A stretch of DNA of 64,000 nt from CALIZF01 sp046292445. GTDB taxonomy: Bacteria; Pseudomonadota; Alphaproteobacteria; Rhodobacterales; Rhodobacteraceae. The notes beneath the pieces are model-generated. The model was not told the DNA's origin. It searched no databases and was given only the letters and a program-made list of their open reading frames with translations. A program made the translations under genes and the position numbers. This document shows, piece by piece, positions 28,073-36,841 of the stretch; the stretch's first letter is position 1, and each line of letters starts with the position of its first letter. The stretch covers positions 1 to 64,000 of the forward strand of contig JBKBQT010000007.1 of the NCBI GenBank assembly GCA_046292445.1, in the 5' to 3' direction.

Positions 28073-30442
28073 ATGCCGAAAGACGGCGGAATTGGCGCGA
28101 GCACCAAGCGGCGCGAGGATGTGCGGTTCCTGACGGGCCGCGGACGCTATACCGACGACATCAACCTGCGCGGGCAGGCGCATGCCTGTTTCCTGCGCAG
28201 CCAGGTCGCGCACGGCACGATCCGGCGGATCGACAGCACGCAAGCGGCCGGGATGCCGGGTGTGCTGCGGGTCTTCACGGCTGCCGATTTCGCCGGCGTG
28301 GGCGGGCTCCCCTGCGGCTGGTGCGTGACCGACCGGTTCGGCAAGCCGATGCAGGAACCCAAGCATCCGGTGCTGGCCGACGGCAAGGTGCGCCATGTCG
28401 GCGATCCTATCGCGGTGGTCGTGGCCGAGACCTATGAGCAGGCGCGCGATGCCTGCGAGGCGATCGTCGTCGATATCGACGAATTGCCCGCCGTGGTGGA
28501 CATGAAGGCGGCGCTGGCGCCCGGCGCGGTCAAGGTGCATGACGATCTGACCTCGAACCTCTGCTACGACTGGGGCTTTGTCGAGGAGAACAAGGCGGCG
28601 GTGGACGAGGCCTTTGCCAAGGCGCATCACGTCACGACGCTGGAGCTTGTGAACAACCGCCTCGTCGCCAACCCGATGGAGCCGCGGGTGGCGGTGGGCG
28701 ATTACGACTGGGCGACCGACCAGCACACGCTCTACACCACCAGCCAGAACCCGCATGTGATCCGCCTGCTGATGGGCGCCTTCGTGCTGGGCATTCCCGA
28801 GCACAAGCTGCGCGTGGTGGCGCCGGATGTGGGCGGGGGCTTTGGCACCAAGATCTTCCACTATGCCGAAGAGGCGTTCTGCACCTTCGCCGCCAAGCAG
28901 CTGCGCCGCCCGGTGAAATGGACCGCGAGCCGGTCCGAGGCCTTCATGACCGACGCCCACGGGCGCGACCATGTCACCCGGATGGAACTGGCGCTGGATG
29001 CCGAGGGCCATTTCCTTGCCATCCGCACCGAGACACACGCGAACATGGGCGCGTATCTTTCGACCTTCGCGCCCTCGGTCCCGACCTGGCTGCACGGCAC
29101 GCTGATGGCGGGGAACTACAAGACCCCGCTGATCTATGTGAACGTCAAGGCGGTGTTCACCAACACCGTCCCGGTGGACGCCTATCGCGGCGCCGGCCGG
29201 CCCGAGGCGACGTTCCAGCTGGAACGGATCGTTGACAAGGCGGCGCGCGAACTGGGGATCGACCCGATCGAGATCCGGCGGCGGAATTTCGTGACCGAAT
29301 TCCCCTACCAGACCCCGGTCGCGGTGGTCTACGACACCGGCAACTACCACGCGACGATGGACAAGCTGCTGGAGATGGCCGATCTGGCCGGCTTTGAGGC
29401 GCGGCGGGCCGAAAGCGCGGCGCGCGGCAAGCTGCGCGGCTTCGGCCTTGCGCATTACATCGAGGCCTGCGGCATCGCGCCGTCGAACCTCGTGGGCCAG
29501 CTCGGCGCGCGGGCGGGACTTTACGAAAGCGCGACCGTGCGGGTGAATGCCACCGGATCCATCACGGTGATGACCGGCAGCCACAGCCACGGACAGGGGC
29601 ACGAAACCTCCTTCGCGCAGGTGGTGGCCGAGATGATCGGCATCGACGCCGCTCAGGTCGAGATCGTTCATGGCGATACCGCCAACACCCCGATGGGGAT
29701 GGGCACCTACGGCTCGCGCAGCCTCGCGGTCGGCGGCTCGGCCCTCGTCAAGGCGACCAACAAGATCGTCAACAAGGCCAAGAAGATCGCGGCCCACCTT
29801 CTCGAGGCGTCCGAGGGCGACATCGAGCTGAAGGACGGCAAGTTCACCGTCGCTGGCACCGACAGGTCGGTGGACTGGTCCGGGGTGACGCTGGCGGCCT
29901 ATGTGCCGCACAACTACCCGCTGGAAAACCTCGAACCGGGGCTCGAGGAAACGGCGTTCTACGACCCGTCGAACTTCACCTATCCGGCCGGCGCCTATGG
30001 CTGCGAAGTCGAAGTCGATCCCGAGACCGGCAAGGTCACCGTCCTGTCGTTCACCGCGGCCGACGATTTCGGCAACGTGGTCAACCCGATGATCGTCGAG
30101 GGACAGGTGCATGGCGGGCTGGCCCAGGGCATCGGACAGGCGCTGCTCGAGGCCTGCGCCTATGACGAGAACGGGCAGCTTCTGTCCGGGTCCTACATGG
30201 ACTATGCGATGCCGCGCGCCGACGATCTGCCGTTCTACGCGGTCGATCATTCCTGCATCACGCCCTGCACGCACAACCCGCTCGGGGTGAAGGGCTGCGG
30301 CGAAGCGGGGGCGATCGGCTCGCCGCCGGCGGTGGTCAATGCGGTGATCGATGCGCTGCACCGCGCGGGCCATACCCATGTGACCCATATCGACATGCCG
30401 CTGACGCCCGCCCGGGTCTGGGCGGCGATGAACCGGCACTGA
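28073..30442 (+). CDS. form II CO dehydrogenase-like molybdopterin-binding large subunit (CoxL-like)
   Basis: A 789 aa catalytic subunit of the xanthine oxidase family. Motifs include the N-terminal KRREDVRFLTGRGRYTDDI, the Moco-binding DVGGGFGTKIF, GSHSHGQGHETSF, MGTYGSRSLAVGG and the catalytic-Glu segment GVKGCGEAGAIG. The active-site loop reads AYRGAGR (residues 370-376), the form II signature, and lacks the AYxCSFR Cys that binds Cu in genuine form I CO dehydrogenase. The substrate may therefore be something other than CO. A strong GC hairpin separates it from the FAD subunit gene. Confidence 0.93.
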   Translation: MPKDGGIGASTKRREDVRFLTGRGRYTDDINLRGQAHACFLRSQVAHGTIRRIDSTQAAGMPGVLRVFTAADFAGVGGLPCGWCVTDRFGKPMQEPKHPVLADGKVRHVGDPIAVVVAETYEQARDACEAIVVDIDELPAVVDMKAALAPGAVKVHDDLTSNLCYDWGFVEENKAAVDEAFAKAHHVTTLELVNNRLVANPMEPRVAVGDYDWATDQHTLYTTSQNPHVIRLLMGAFVLGIPEHKLRVVAPDVGGGFGTKIFHYAEEAFCTFAAKQLRRPVKWTASRSEAFMTDAHGRDHVTRMELALDAEGHFLAIRTETHANMGAYLSTFAPSVPTWLHGTLMAGNYKTPLIYVNVKAVFTNTVPVDAYRGAGRPEATFQLERIVDKAARELGIDPIEIRRRNFVTEFPYQTPVAVVYDTGNYHATMDKLLEMADLAGFEARRAESAARGKLRGFGLAHYIEACGIAPSNLVGQLGARAGLYESATVRVNATGSITVMTGSHSHGQGHETSFAQVVAEMIGIDAAQVEIVHGDTANTPMGMGTYGSRSLAVGGSALVKATNKIVNKAKKIAAHLLEASEGDIELKDGKFTVAGTDRSVDWSGVTLAAYVPHNYPLENLEPGLEETAFYDPSNFTYPAGAYGCEVEVDPETGKVTVLSFTAADDFGNVVNPMIVEGQVHGGLAQGIGQALLEACAYDENGQLLSGSYMDYAMPRADDLPFYAVDHSCITPCTHNPLGVKGCGEAGAIGSPPAVVNAVIDALHRAGHTHVTHIDMPLTPARVWAAMNRH

Positions 30443-30448
30443 GGGAAA

Positions 30449-30489
30449 GCCCCCCTCCCCCCGGCCCCGCGGGGCCGGGGGCGGGGGGC
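30449..30489 (+). other. strong GC hairpin between CoxL- and CoxM-like genes
   Basis: CCCCGGCCCC and GGGGCCGGGG pair perfectly around GC, with flanking C6 and G6 runs that extend the stem. There is no T-run. It probably sets the ratio of upstream to downstream mRNA or marks a processing site in the operon. Confidence 0.6.
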
Positions 30490-30504
30490 ACACAGGAGGA
30501 CAGG

Positions 30505-31293
30505 ATGCACAACTTCGAATTCGTGAAACCCTCGACCATCGCCGATGCCGTGGCGGCCATGGGCCATGACGGGGCGCAGGCCCTGTCGGGGGGCCAGACG
30601 CTCATCCCGACGATGAAGCAGCGCCTCGCGGCGCCGGCCACGCTGGTGAGCCTGACCGGCATTGCCGAGATGCGGGGCGTCTGCCGCGGCGAGGGGGGCC
30701 TGCACATCGGCGGGGCCACGACGCATGCAACGGTCGCGCGCGAGGCGGCGACGCATTACCCCGCCCTCGCCGCGCTGGCCGGGCAGATCGGCGATCCGGC
30801 GGTGCGCAACCGCGGCACCATCGGGGGGAGCCTGGCCAACAACGATCCCTCGGCCTGCTACCCCGCGGGCGTGCTCGGCTCGGGGGCGACGGTGGTCACG
30901 AGCACGCGCAGCATCGCGGCCGACGACTTCTTCCAAGGGATGTTCACGACGGCCCTGATGGACGGCGAGATCATCACCGAGGTGCGCTTTCCGGTGCCGG
31001 AAAAGGCGGCCTATGTGAAGTTCGCGCAGCCCGCCTCGCGCTTTGCCCTGGTCGGGGTGTTCGTCGCGAAATTCGCCGGCGGGGTGCGGGTGGCGGTCAC
31101 CGGCGCGTCGGAGAGCGGCGTGTTCCGCTGGTCCGAGGCGGAGGCGGCGCTGTCGGCGTCGTTCTCGGCCGCGGCGGTCGAGGGGCTGTCGGTCGCCGCG
31201 GAGGGCATGATCGGCGATCTGCACGGCACGCCCGAATACCGCGCGCATCTCGTCGGGGTGATGACGAAGCGGGCGGTCGCGGCGGCGCATTGA
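30505..31293 (+). CDS. CO dehydrogenase-like FAD-binding medium subunit (CoxM-like)
   Basis: A 262 aa FAD subunit. ALSGGQTLIPTMKQR near residues 29-43 and the TIGGSLANNDPSACYPAG stretch are the two pyrophosphate-binding loops of the molybdenum-hydroxylase FAD family. VRFPVPEKAAYVKFAQPASR and the C-terminal CO_deh_flav_C region follow. It accepts electrons from the [2Fe-2S] subunit. An AGGAGGACAGG site precedes the ATG. Last gene of the operon; repeat R4 lies between it and the convergent C1 gene. Confidence 0.92.
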   Translation: MHNFEFVKPSTIADAVAAMGHDGAQALSGGQTLIPTMKQRLAAPATLVSLTGIAEMRGVCRGEGGLHIGGATTHATVAREAATHYPALAALAGQIGDPAVRNRGTIGGSLANNDPSACYPAGVLGSGATVVTSTRSIAADDFFQGMFTTALMDGEIITEVRFPVPEKAAYVKFAQPASRFALVGVFVAKFAGGVRVAVTGASESGVFRWSEAEAALSASFSAAAVEGLSVAAEGMIGDLHGTPEYRAHLVGVMTKRAVAAAH

Positions 31294-31320
31294 GACAGCG
31301 TCGGCGCAGGCTGCGGCGTC

Positions 31321-31367
31321 CGGGGGCCAGCCCCCGGACCCCCGGAGTATTTCGGGAACAGTGAAGC
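31321..31367 (+). repeat. dispersed intergenic repeat, copy R4 (GAGTATTTC subfamily)
   Basis: CGGGGGCCAGCCCCCGGACCCCC, GGAGTATTTC and GGGAACAGTGAAG, between convergent genes ending at 31293 and 31399. The CGGGGGC/GCCCCCG arms can form a hairpin, so bidirectional termination is plausible. Confidence 0.7.
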
Positions 31368-31398
31368 AGACGCGGCGCCGGGTCGGGCCGCGGAAGGC

Positions 31399-32379
31399 TC
31401 AGCCGCGGGCGCGGCGTCCGCCGCGGCGCCCGCTCGCGGCCTGGGTGGCGGCGGCGGCGGCCTCGGGGAAGGGCGTGCCCGCCTCGACCGCCTCGACGAT
31501 CCGGGCGAAGCGGATCCATTCGCCGCCGTTCGGGTCGTGGTCCATCAGGAAGTTGGCGGCGCGGATCGCCTCCATCTCGGCCATGCGGACGGGGTTCATG
31601 ATGGCCGAGGTCATGCCGGCGCCGATCGCCATCGGCAGGAAGGCGGCATTGATCCCGTGCCGGTGCGGCAGGCCGAAGGAGATGTTGGAGGCGCCGCAGG
31701 TCGTGTTGACCCCCAGTTCCTCGCGCAGGCGCTTGACCAGGGTGAACACCTGCCGCCCGGCCGAGGCCATGGCGCCGACCGGCATGACGAGCGGATCGAC
31801 CACGATATCCTGCGCCGGGATGCCGAAATCGGCCGCGCGGTCCACGATCTTCTTTGCCACGGCGAAGCGCACGTCGGGATCGGGCGAGATGCCGGTGTCG
31901 TCGTTCGAGATCGCGACGACGGGCACGTTGTATTTCCTGACCAGCGGCAGGACGCGTTCCAGCCGCTCCTCCTCGCCGGTCACGGAATTGAGCAGGGGCC
32001 GCCCTTCGCAGGCCATGAGCCCCGCTTCGAGCGCGCCGGGAACGGAGCTGTCGATGCACAGCGGCACATCGACGATGGCCTGCACCCGTTCGATCAGCGC
32101 CCGCATCAGGGGCGGCTCGACGAAATTGTTGTCGGCATAGCGCGGATCGGACGCCATGCGGTTGGTGAACACCGCGCCCGAGTTGACGTCGAGCACCATG
32201 GCCCCGCAGGCGACCTGTTCGAGCGCGTCGCGCTCGACGGTCGAGAAATCGTCCTGTTCGAGCTCGGCGGCGAGTTTCTTGCGCCCCGTCGGGTTGATGC
32301 GTTCGCCGATCACGCAGAAGGGTTCGTCAAACCCGATGACGACGGTCTTGGTTTTCGATTCGAGGACGGTCCGTGTCAT
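31399..32379 (-). CDS. methyltetrahydrofolate cobalamin methyltransferase (pterin-binding domain)
   Basis: A 326 aa TIM-barrel protein with a pterin-binding (DHPS-like) domain. CVIGERINPTGRKKL near residues 22-36 is diagnostic of MeTr/AcsE-type enzymes; VLDVNSGA, CIDSSVPGAL, NSVTGEEERL and CGASNISFGLPHRHGIN follow. It should move a methyl group between methyl-THF and a corrinoid protein. A Gly/Arg-rich tail ends the protein. Its start overlaps the stop of the MetF-like gene (ATGA). No corrinoid protein gene is visible in the window. Confidence 0.9.
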   Translation of the reverse strand: MTRTVLESKTKTVVIGFDEPFCVIGERINPTGRKKLAAELEQDDFSTVERDALEQVACGAMVLDVNSGAVFTNRMASDPRYADNNFVEPPLMRALIERVQAIVDVPLCIDSSVPGALEAGLMACEGRPLLNSVTGEEERLERVLPLVRKYNVPVVAISNDDTGISPDPDVRFAVAKKIVDRAADFGIPAQDIVVDPLVMPVGAMASAGRQVFTLVKRLREELGVNTTCGASNISFGLPHRHGINAAFLPMAIGAGMTSAIMNPVRMAEMEAIRAANFLMDHDPNGGEWIRFARIVEAVEAGTPFPEAAAAATQAASGRRGGRRARG

Positions 32380-33272
32380 GCGCCGTGATGCTCCTGCGTC
32401 CAGGCCGCGGTGGCACCGATGCCGCCGAGGGGAAAGAAATGGACCGCCTCGATCCCGAAGCCGGGATGGGCGGCCTTGTGGCGGGCGAGTTCGGTCAGGA
32501 ACCCGGTCGGCTCGAAGGGCAGCAGGAGCTTGGTGACATCCCTGGCCCGCCGCTGCAACACGCGCAGCGAGGGGCCGACACCGCAGGCGATGGCAAAGCG
32601 CAGCAGCGTCTGGAGCTTGGCCGGCCCGGCAACGCCGATGTGGATCGGCAGGGCGATCCCCTCGGCTGCGAGGCGGTCGGCCCAGGCGATCACCGGCGCG
32701 GCCTCGAAACAGAACTGCGTCGCGATGGCCATGGTGGCATCGCTGCGCGACGCGAAGGCCTGTTTCCAGCGCAGCGCGGCCATCACGTTCGCATCCGATC
32801 CGTCGGGGTCGATGTCGCGGTTGCCCTCCGGGTGGCCGGCGACATGCAGCCGCTCGAACCCGTCGAAGGCGCCCGACTCAAGCAGATCCATCGAGGAGGC
32901 GAGCGATCCTGCCGGGCTGGCCACGCCCCCCGCCAGCAACAGCGCCTGCCGCACATCCGCCTCGCCACGGTAGCGCGCAACCCAGTCGCGCAGGGTGCCC
33001 GCATCTGGAATGATGCGGGCGGGGAAGTGCGGCATCGGCTCGAACCCCTCGCGGCGCAGGCGGGCGGCGGTGGCGACCATGTCGGCGATCGGGGTGCCGT
33101 CGATATGGGCGATGTAGACGCGCGTGCCGGCCGGCAGCAGGGGGCGGAAATCGGCGATCTTTTCCGCCGTGCGCGGCATGACCTCGATCGAGAAGCCGGC
33201 CAGAAACGCGGCGAGGGCGCCGATGTCCTCGGTTTCGGCGGCGGCCGAGCGGCGAAAGTTCAAGAGCGCCAT
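32376..33272 (-). CDS. methylenetetrahydrofolate reductase-like (MetF family) protein
   Basis: A 298 aa TIM-barrel protein related to MetF. The early SIEVMPRTAEKIADF corresponds to the Glu-containing strand, MPHFPARI follows, and MAIATQFCFEAAPVIAWAD plus LPIHIGVAGPAKLQTLLRFA match the family's TQFFFD and PG(I/V) segments. MetF interconverts methylene-THF and methyl-THF. The sequence is divergent from housekeeping MetF, and it is coupled to a methyl-THF methyltransferase, so it probably works in a C1 demethylation branch rather than in methionine synthesis (inference). Confidence 0.82.
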   Translation of the reverse strand: MALLNFRRSAAAETEDIGALAAFLAGFSIEVMPRTAEKIADFRPLLPAGTRVYIAHIDGTPIADMVATAARLRREGFEPMPHFPARIIPDAGTLRDWVARYRGEADVRQALLLAGGVASPAGSLASSMDLLESGAFDGFERLHVAGHPEGNRDIDPDGSDANVMAALRWKQAFASRSDATMAIATQFCFEAAPVIAWADRLAAEGIALPIHIGVAGPAKLQTLLRFAIACGVGPSLRVLQRRARDVTKLLLPFEPTGFLTELARHKAAHPGFGIEAVHFFPLGGIGATAAWTQEHHGA

Positions 33273-33291
33273 CTTCCTCTCCCGTGCAGGC

Positions 33292-33588
33292 TCAAGCGCG
33301 CCCGTCGTTTTCGATCAGTCGCCGCAGGCGGGCCGCGTCGTATTCGGCGTCGAGCCGCGCGGCCTCGGCCGCGGCGATGGCGGCCGGATCGCCCTCGGCC
33401 GCATAGGGCGGCGCCTTGCGCCATTCGGCCATGTAGGCGTCGCTGTCGCGCGCGCCGATCCGCATCGCGCAGCGGTCGATTGCCTGTTCGAACCGCTCCG
33501 GCAGGGCGGCCTTGGCGCCGCCCCGACCCCGCCCGACGATGACCTGGGCCGGAATGTCGCGCCAGAACACGATTGTCACATCCGGCAT
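33292..33588 (-). CDS. small 'virulence factor' domain protein in C1 operon
   Basis: A 98 aa protein starting MPDVTIVFWRDIPAQVIVGRG, with a C-terminal Ala/Glu-rich helix. It matches what is usually annotated as the 'virulence factor' domain family, small proteins seen next to MetF-like and methyl-THF methyltransferase genes in Rhodobacteraceae; the name has no experimental meaning here. It is first in the operon, 19 bp before the MetF-like gene, and has an AGGGG site before the ATG. The 250 bp up to the divergent Ppx gene should hold promoters; none was assigned. Confidence 0.75.
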   Translation of the reverse strand: MPDVTIVFWRDIPAQVIVGRGRGGAKAALPERFEQAIDRCAMRIGARDSDAYMAEWRKAPPYAAEGDPAAIAAAEAARLDAEYDAARLRRLIENDGRA

Positions 33589-33838
33589 GCGATCCCCCTG
33601 CCCCGGCCTTGCGTTGGTTCTAGTCGCTCCAGCCGCGCCTCCGCCGCCGTTTTCGACGTCGCGGGCGCGGTTCGCGACGCCCCCCGGATGTATCGCAGCC
33701 GCGCGGAGACGGCGAGGGGCGGGCGCATGAATAATCCGCACCGTCGCCATGAGGCGGATCGAACATCGGGGGCCTGCACCCTTGCGTGCACGGCCAAGCG
33801 CGTCTAGCTTTGTGACAACCTTATATCGGAGGGCGGCA

Positions 33839-34984
33839 ATGGCGCCCCTGCGTCCCGAGGGTGCGGACGCGGTCCCGAATGATGTGGCGGCGCCGGAAGG
33901 TGCCGTCCCGCCGGTCGAACCGTCCGGCACCCCTGATAGCGATCCGGCGCCGCTCTATGCGGCGCTCGATCTTGGCACGAACTCCTGCCGGATGCTGATC
34001 GCCCGGCCGCGGGGGTCGCAGTTCCTTGTCGTGGACAGCTTTTCCAAGACGGTGCAGCTCGGCGTAGGGCTCGAGGCGTCCGGGCGGCTGAGCCGGGCGT
34101 CGATGGGGCGCACGGTGCAGGCGCTGCGCATCTGCCAGAAGAAGCTCGAATCGCACGGCGTGCGGCGGATGCGCCTCGTTGCGACCGAGGCCTGCCGCCG
34201 GGCGCGCAATGCGCGCGACTTCATCCGGCAGGTGCGGCGCGAGACGGGCCTTTCGCTCGAGATCATCGCGCCGCAGGAGGAGGCGCGGCTGGCGGTCGTG
34301 TCCTGCGCGCCGCTGGTGACGGGCGAGACCGAGCAGCTTCTGGTGGTCGATATCGGCGGCGGCTCGACCGAGCTCGTCTGGATCGACCTGCGGGCGGTCG
34401 CGCCGCAGGACCGCCAGCGCGCGCTGCTGCGCTTCTCGACCGGGTTCCGCGTCGAGGGCGCGGGGGCCGAACCGCGGGTGGTGGACTGGATCAGCGTGCC
34501 GCTCGGGGTGGCGACGCTGCGCGAGCAGTTCGGCGATGTCGAGGACGATGCGGCGCGCTTTGCTCTCATGTCCTGGTTCTTCGAGGAAAACCTCGGGCGC
34601 TTCGGCCCCTATGCGACCGGCGCCCCGCCGCCCGCCGGTTTCCAGATCATCGGGACGAGCGGCACGATCACCACTGTCGCGGCATCCTGGCTGGGCCTGC
34701 GGCGCTACGACCGGGCGAAGGTGGACGGGCTCACCATGACCTCGGCGCAGATCGACGCGGTGATCCGGGACTACCTGTCGCTCGGGCCCGAGGGGCGGCG
34801 GAGCGATCCGCGGATCGGGCGGGATCGGCACATGCTCATCATGTCGGGGGCGGCGATCCTGCAGACGCTGATGCGGATCTGGCCGACCGAGCGGCTGTCG
34901 GTGGCCGACCGGGGGTTGCGCGAGGGGCTGCTCTACGCGCAGATGGCCGCCGACGGGGTGCTGACCGACGGGCCCATGACATGA
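33839..34984 (+). CDS. Ppx/GppA family phosphatase
   Basis: A 381 aa ASKHA-fold exopolyphosphatase/guanosine pentaphosphatase. ALDLGTNSCRMLIARP (phosphate 1 loop), VVDIGGGSTELVWIDL (phosphate 2) and GTSGTITTVAA are present. It hydrolyses polyphosphate or pppGpp. About 40 Pro/Ala-rich residues precede the fold. The ATG at 33839 is preceded by GGAGGGCGG. At 381 aa it lacks the C-terminal HD-like domain of E. coli Ppx. It lies 13 bp before rlmE, a common alphaproteobacterial pairing. Confidence 0.92.
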   Translation: MAPLRPEGADAVPNDVAAPEGAVPPVEPSGTPDSDPAPLYAALDLGTNSCRMLIARPRGSQFLVVDSFSKTVQLGVGLEASGRLSRASMGRTVQALRICQKKLESHGVRRMRLVATEACRRARNARDFIRQVRRETGLSLEIIAPQEEARLAVVSCAPLVTGETEQLLVVDIGGGSTELVWIDLRAVAPQDRQRALLRFSTGFRVEGAGAEPRVVDWISVPLGVATLREQFGDVEDDAARFALMSWFFEENLGRFGPYATGAPPPAGFQIIGTSGTITTVAASWLGLRRYDRAKVDGLTMTSAQIDAVIRDYLSLGPEGRRSDPRIGRDRHMLIMSGAAILQTLMRIWPTERLSVADRGLREGLLYAQMAADGVLTDGPMT

Positions 34985-34997
34985 GGGGGCAAAGGCC

Positions 34998-35726
34998 GTG
35001 ACAGGCACATCCGGGCGCGGCACGCGCGATCTGCGGGTCAGGGTCAAGACGGCGCGGGGGCGCACGTTGTCGTCCAAGCTGTGGCTGGAACGCCAGCTCA
35101 ACGATCCCTTCGTGATCCAGGCCCGGCGCGAGGGCTATCGCGGCCGGGCGGCCTACAAGATCCTGCAGCTCGACGACAAGCACCGCTTCCTGCGCCCCGG
35201 TGCGCGGGTGGTCGATCTCGGCTGCGCGCCGGGCGGCTGGGCACAGGTGGCGGCGGCGCGAATCAACGCGCTCGGCGAGACGCGGGGCAAGCCGCAGGGC
35301 CGCATCATCGGTGTGGACCTGCAGGAGGTCGCGCCGATCCCGGGGGTAGAGCTGCATGTGCTCGACTTCCTCGAGGACGGCGCGGATGGGCAGGTCAAGG
35401 CCTGGCTCGGCGGGCCGGCCGATGTGGTGATGTCTGACATGGCGCCGGCGGCATCGGGCAACCGGCAGGTCGATCACCTGCGCATCGTCACGCTGTGCGA
35501 GGCGGCGGCACAGTTCGCCTTCGACGTGCTGGACGAAGGCGGCACGTTTGTCGCGAAAGTGCTGGCAGGCGGGGCCGAAAGCGGGCTGCAAACGCTGCTG
35601 AAGCAGAATTTCCGCAAGGTCGTGAACGAAAAGCCGCCCGCCTCGCGCGCCGACAGCGCCGAGAAATTCGTCGTCGCGACCGGGTTTCGCGGCCGCAGCG
35701 CGCCCGCCACACCGCCCGAGGCCTGA
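34998..35726 (+). CDS. rlmE: 23S rRNA (uridine(2552)-2'-O)-methyltransferase RlmE
   Basis: A 242 aa FtsJ/RrmJ methyltransferase that methylates U2552 of 23S rRNA using SAM. DPFVIQARREGYRGRAAYKI supplies the first catalytic Lys, VVDLGCAPGGWAQVA is the SAM-binding motif I, DVVMSDMAPAASGNRQVDH the catalytic Asp, and GGTFVAKVL the second Lys. The start is GTG. It is coupled to the Ppx/GppA gene. Confidence 0.96.
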   Translation: MTGTSGRGTRDLRVRVKTARGRTLSSKLWLERQLNDPFVIQARREGYRGRAAYKILQLDDKHRFLRPGARVVDLGCAPGGWAQVAAARINALGETRGKPQGRIIGVDLQEVAPIPGVELHVLDFLEDGADGQVKAWLGGPADVVMSDMAPAASGNRQVDHLRIVTLCEAAAQFAFDVLDEGGTFVAKVLAGGAESGLQTLLKQNFRKVVNEKPPASRADSAEKFVVATGFRGRSAPATPPEA

Positions 35727-35786
35727 CGCGCCGTTGCCGCCCGCCCGGCGATGCGCTAGGGCCGGTGCAGCGCCGGGGGACCTGCC

Positions 35787-36833
35787 ATGACCGATCGAAG
35801 CCAGGGACTGACCTATGCCGCCGCCGGCGTCGACATCGACGCGGGCAATGCGCTGGTCGAGCGGATAGGGCCGATGGCGGCGCGCACCGCGCGGGCCGGC
35901 ACGATGGCGGGGCTCGGCGGCTTTGGCGCGCTCTTCGACCTCAAGGCGGCCGGCTATGCCGACCCGATCCTCGTGGCGGCCACCGACGGCGTGGGCACCA
36001 AGCTGCGCCTGGCGATCGACACCGGGATCCTCGGCGGGGTGGGGATCGACCTTGTCGCGATGTGCGTGAACGACCTCGTGTGCCAGGGCGCCGAGCCGCT
36101 CTTCTTCCTCGACTATTTCGCGACTGGCCGGCTCGACGTGGATCAGGCGGCCGCGGTGATAGACGGCATCGCGCAGGGCTGCGCGGCCGCGGGCTGTGCG
36201 CTGGTGGGCGGCGAGACGGCCGAGATGCCGGGGATGTATCACGGCGGCGACTTCGACCTCGCCGGGTTTGCGGTCGGCGCGATGGAGCGGGGGGCGGCGC
36301 TGCCGCAAGCCGTGGCCGCTGGCGACGTCCTGCTGGGCCTCGCATCGAACGGCTTGCATGCCAACGGCTTCAGCCTCGTGCGCCGGGTGGCCGCGGCGGC
36401 GGGCCTCGGCTGGGACGCACCTGCCCCCTTCGGCCCCGGCACGCTCGGCGCGGCGCTGCTCGCCCCGACGCGGCTCTATGTGCGCCCGGCGCTTGCGGCG
36501 ATCCGGGCGGGGGGCGTGCATGCGCTTGCCCATATCACCGGCGGCGGGCTGACCGAGAACCTGCCCCGCGTGCTGCCCGAGGGCCTCGGCGCGGCGATCG
36601 ACCGCGGCGCCTGGGCGCTGCCGCCGGTCTTTGCCTGGCTGCAGGACGCGGGCGGGATCGCCGAAGCCGAGATGCTGCGCACCTTCAACTGCGGCATCGG
36701 CATGGTGGCGGTGGTCGCGCCGGACCGGGCGGGGGCGCTGGCGGACCTGCTGCGCGCCATGGGCGAGACGGTGATCCCCCTCGGCCATGTCGATGAGGGC
36801 TCGGGCCTGCGCTACACCGGCGCGCCGGGCTGA
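35787..36833 (+). CDS. purM: phosphoribosylformylglycinamidine cyclo-ligase PurM
   Basis: A 348 aa AIR synthetase, step 5 of purine biosynthesis, converting FGAM and ATP to aminoimidazole ribotide. It opens with LTYAAAGVDIDAGNALVERI; GGFGALFDLKA, ATDGVGTKLRLA, GAEPLFFLDYFATG, VGGETAEMPGMY and HITGGGLTENLPRVLP are family signatures. Full length. It is followed 8 bp later by purN, the usual alphaproteobacterial order. Confidence 0.97.
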   Translation: MTDRSQGLTYAAAGVDIDAGNALVERIGPMAARTARAGTMAGLGGFGALFDLKAAGYADPILVAATDGVGTKLRLAIDTGILGGVGIDLVAMCVNDLVCQGAEPLFFLDYFATGRLDVDQAAAVIDGIAQGCAAAGCALVGGETAEMPGMYHGGDFDLAGFAVGAMERGAALPQAVAAGDVLLGLASNGLHANGFSLVRRVAAAAGLGWDAPAPFGPGTLGAALLAPTRLYVRPALAAIRAGGVHALAHITGGGLTENLPRVLPEGLGAAIDRGAWALPPVFAWLQDAGGIAEAEMLRTFNCGIGMVAVVAPDRAGALADLLRAMGETVIPLGHVDEGSGLRYTGAPG

Positions 36834-36841
36834 CCGGCGGG

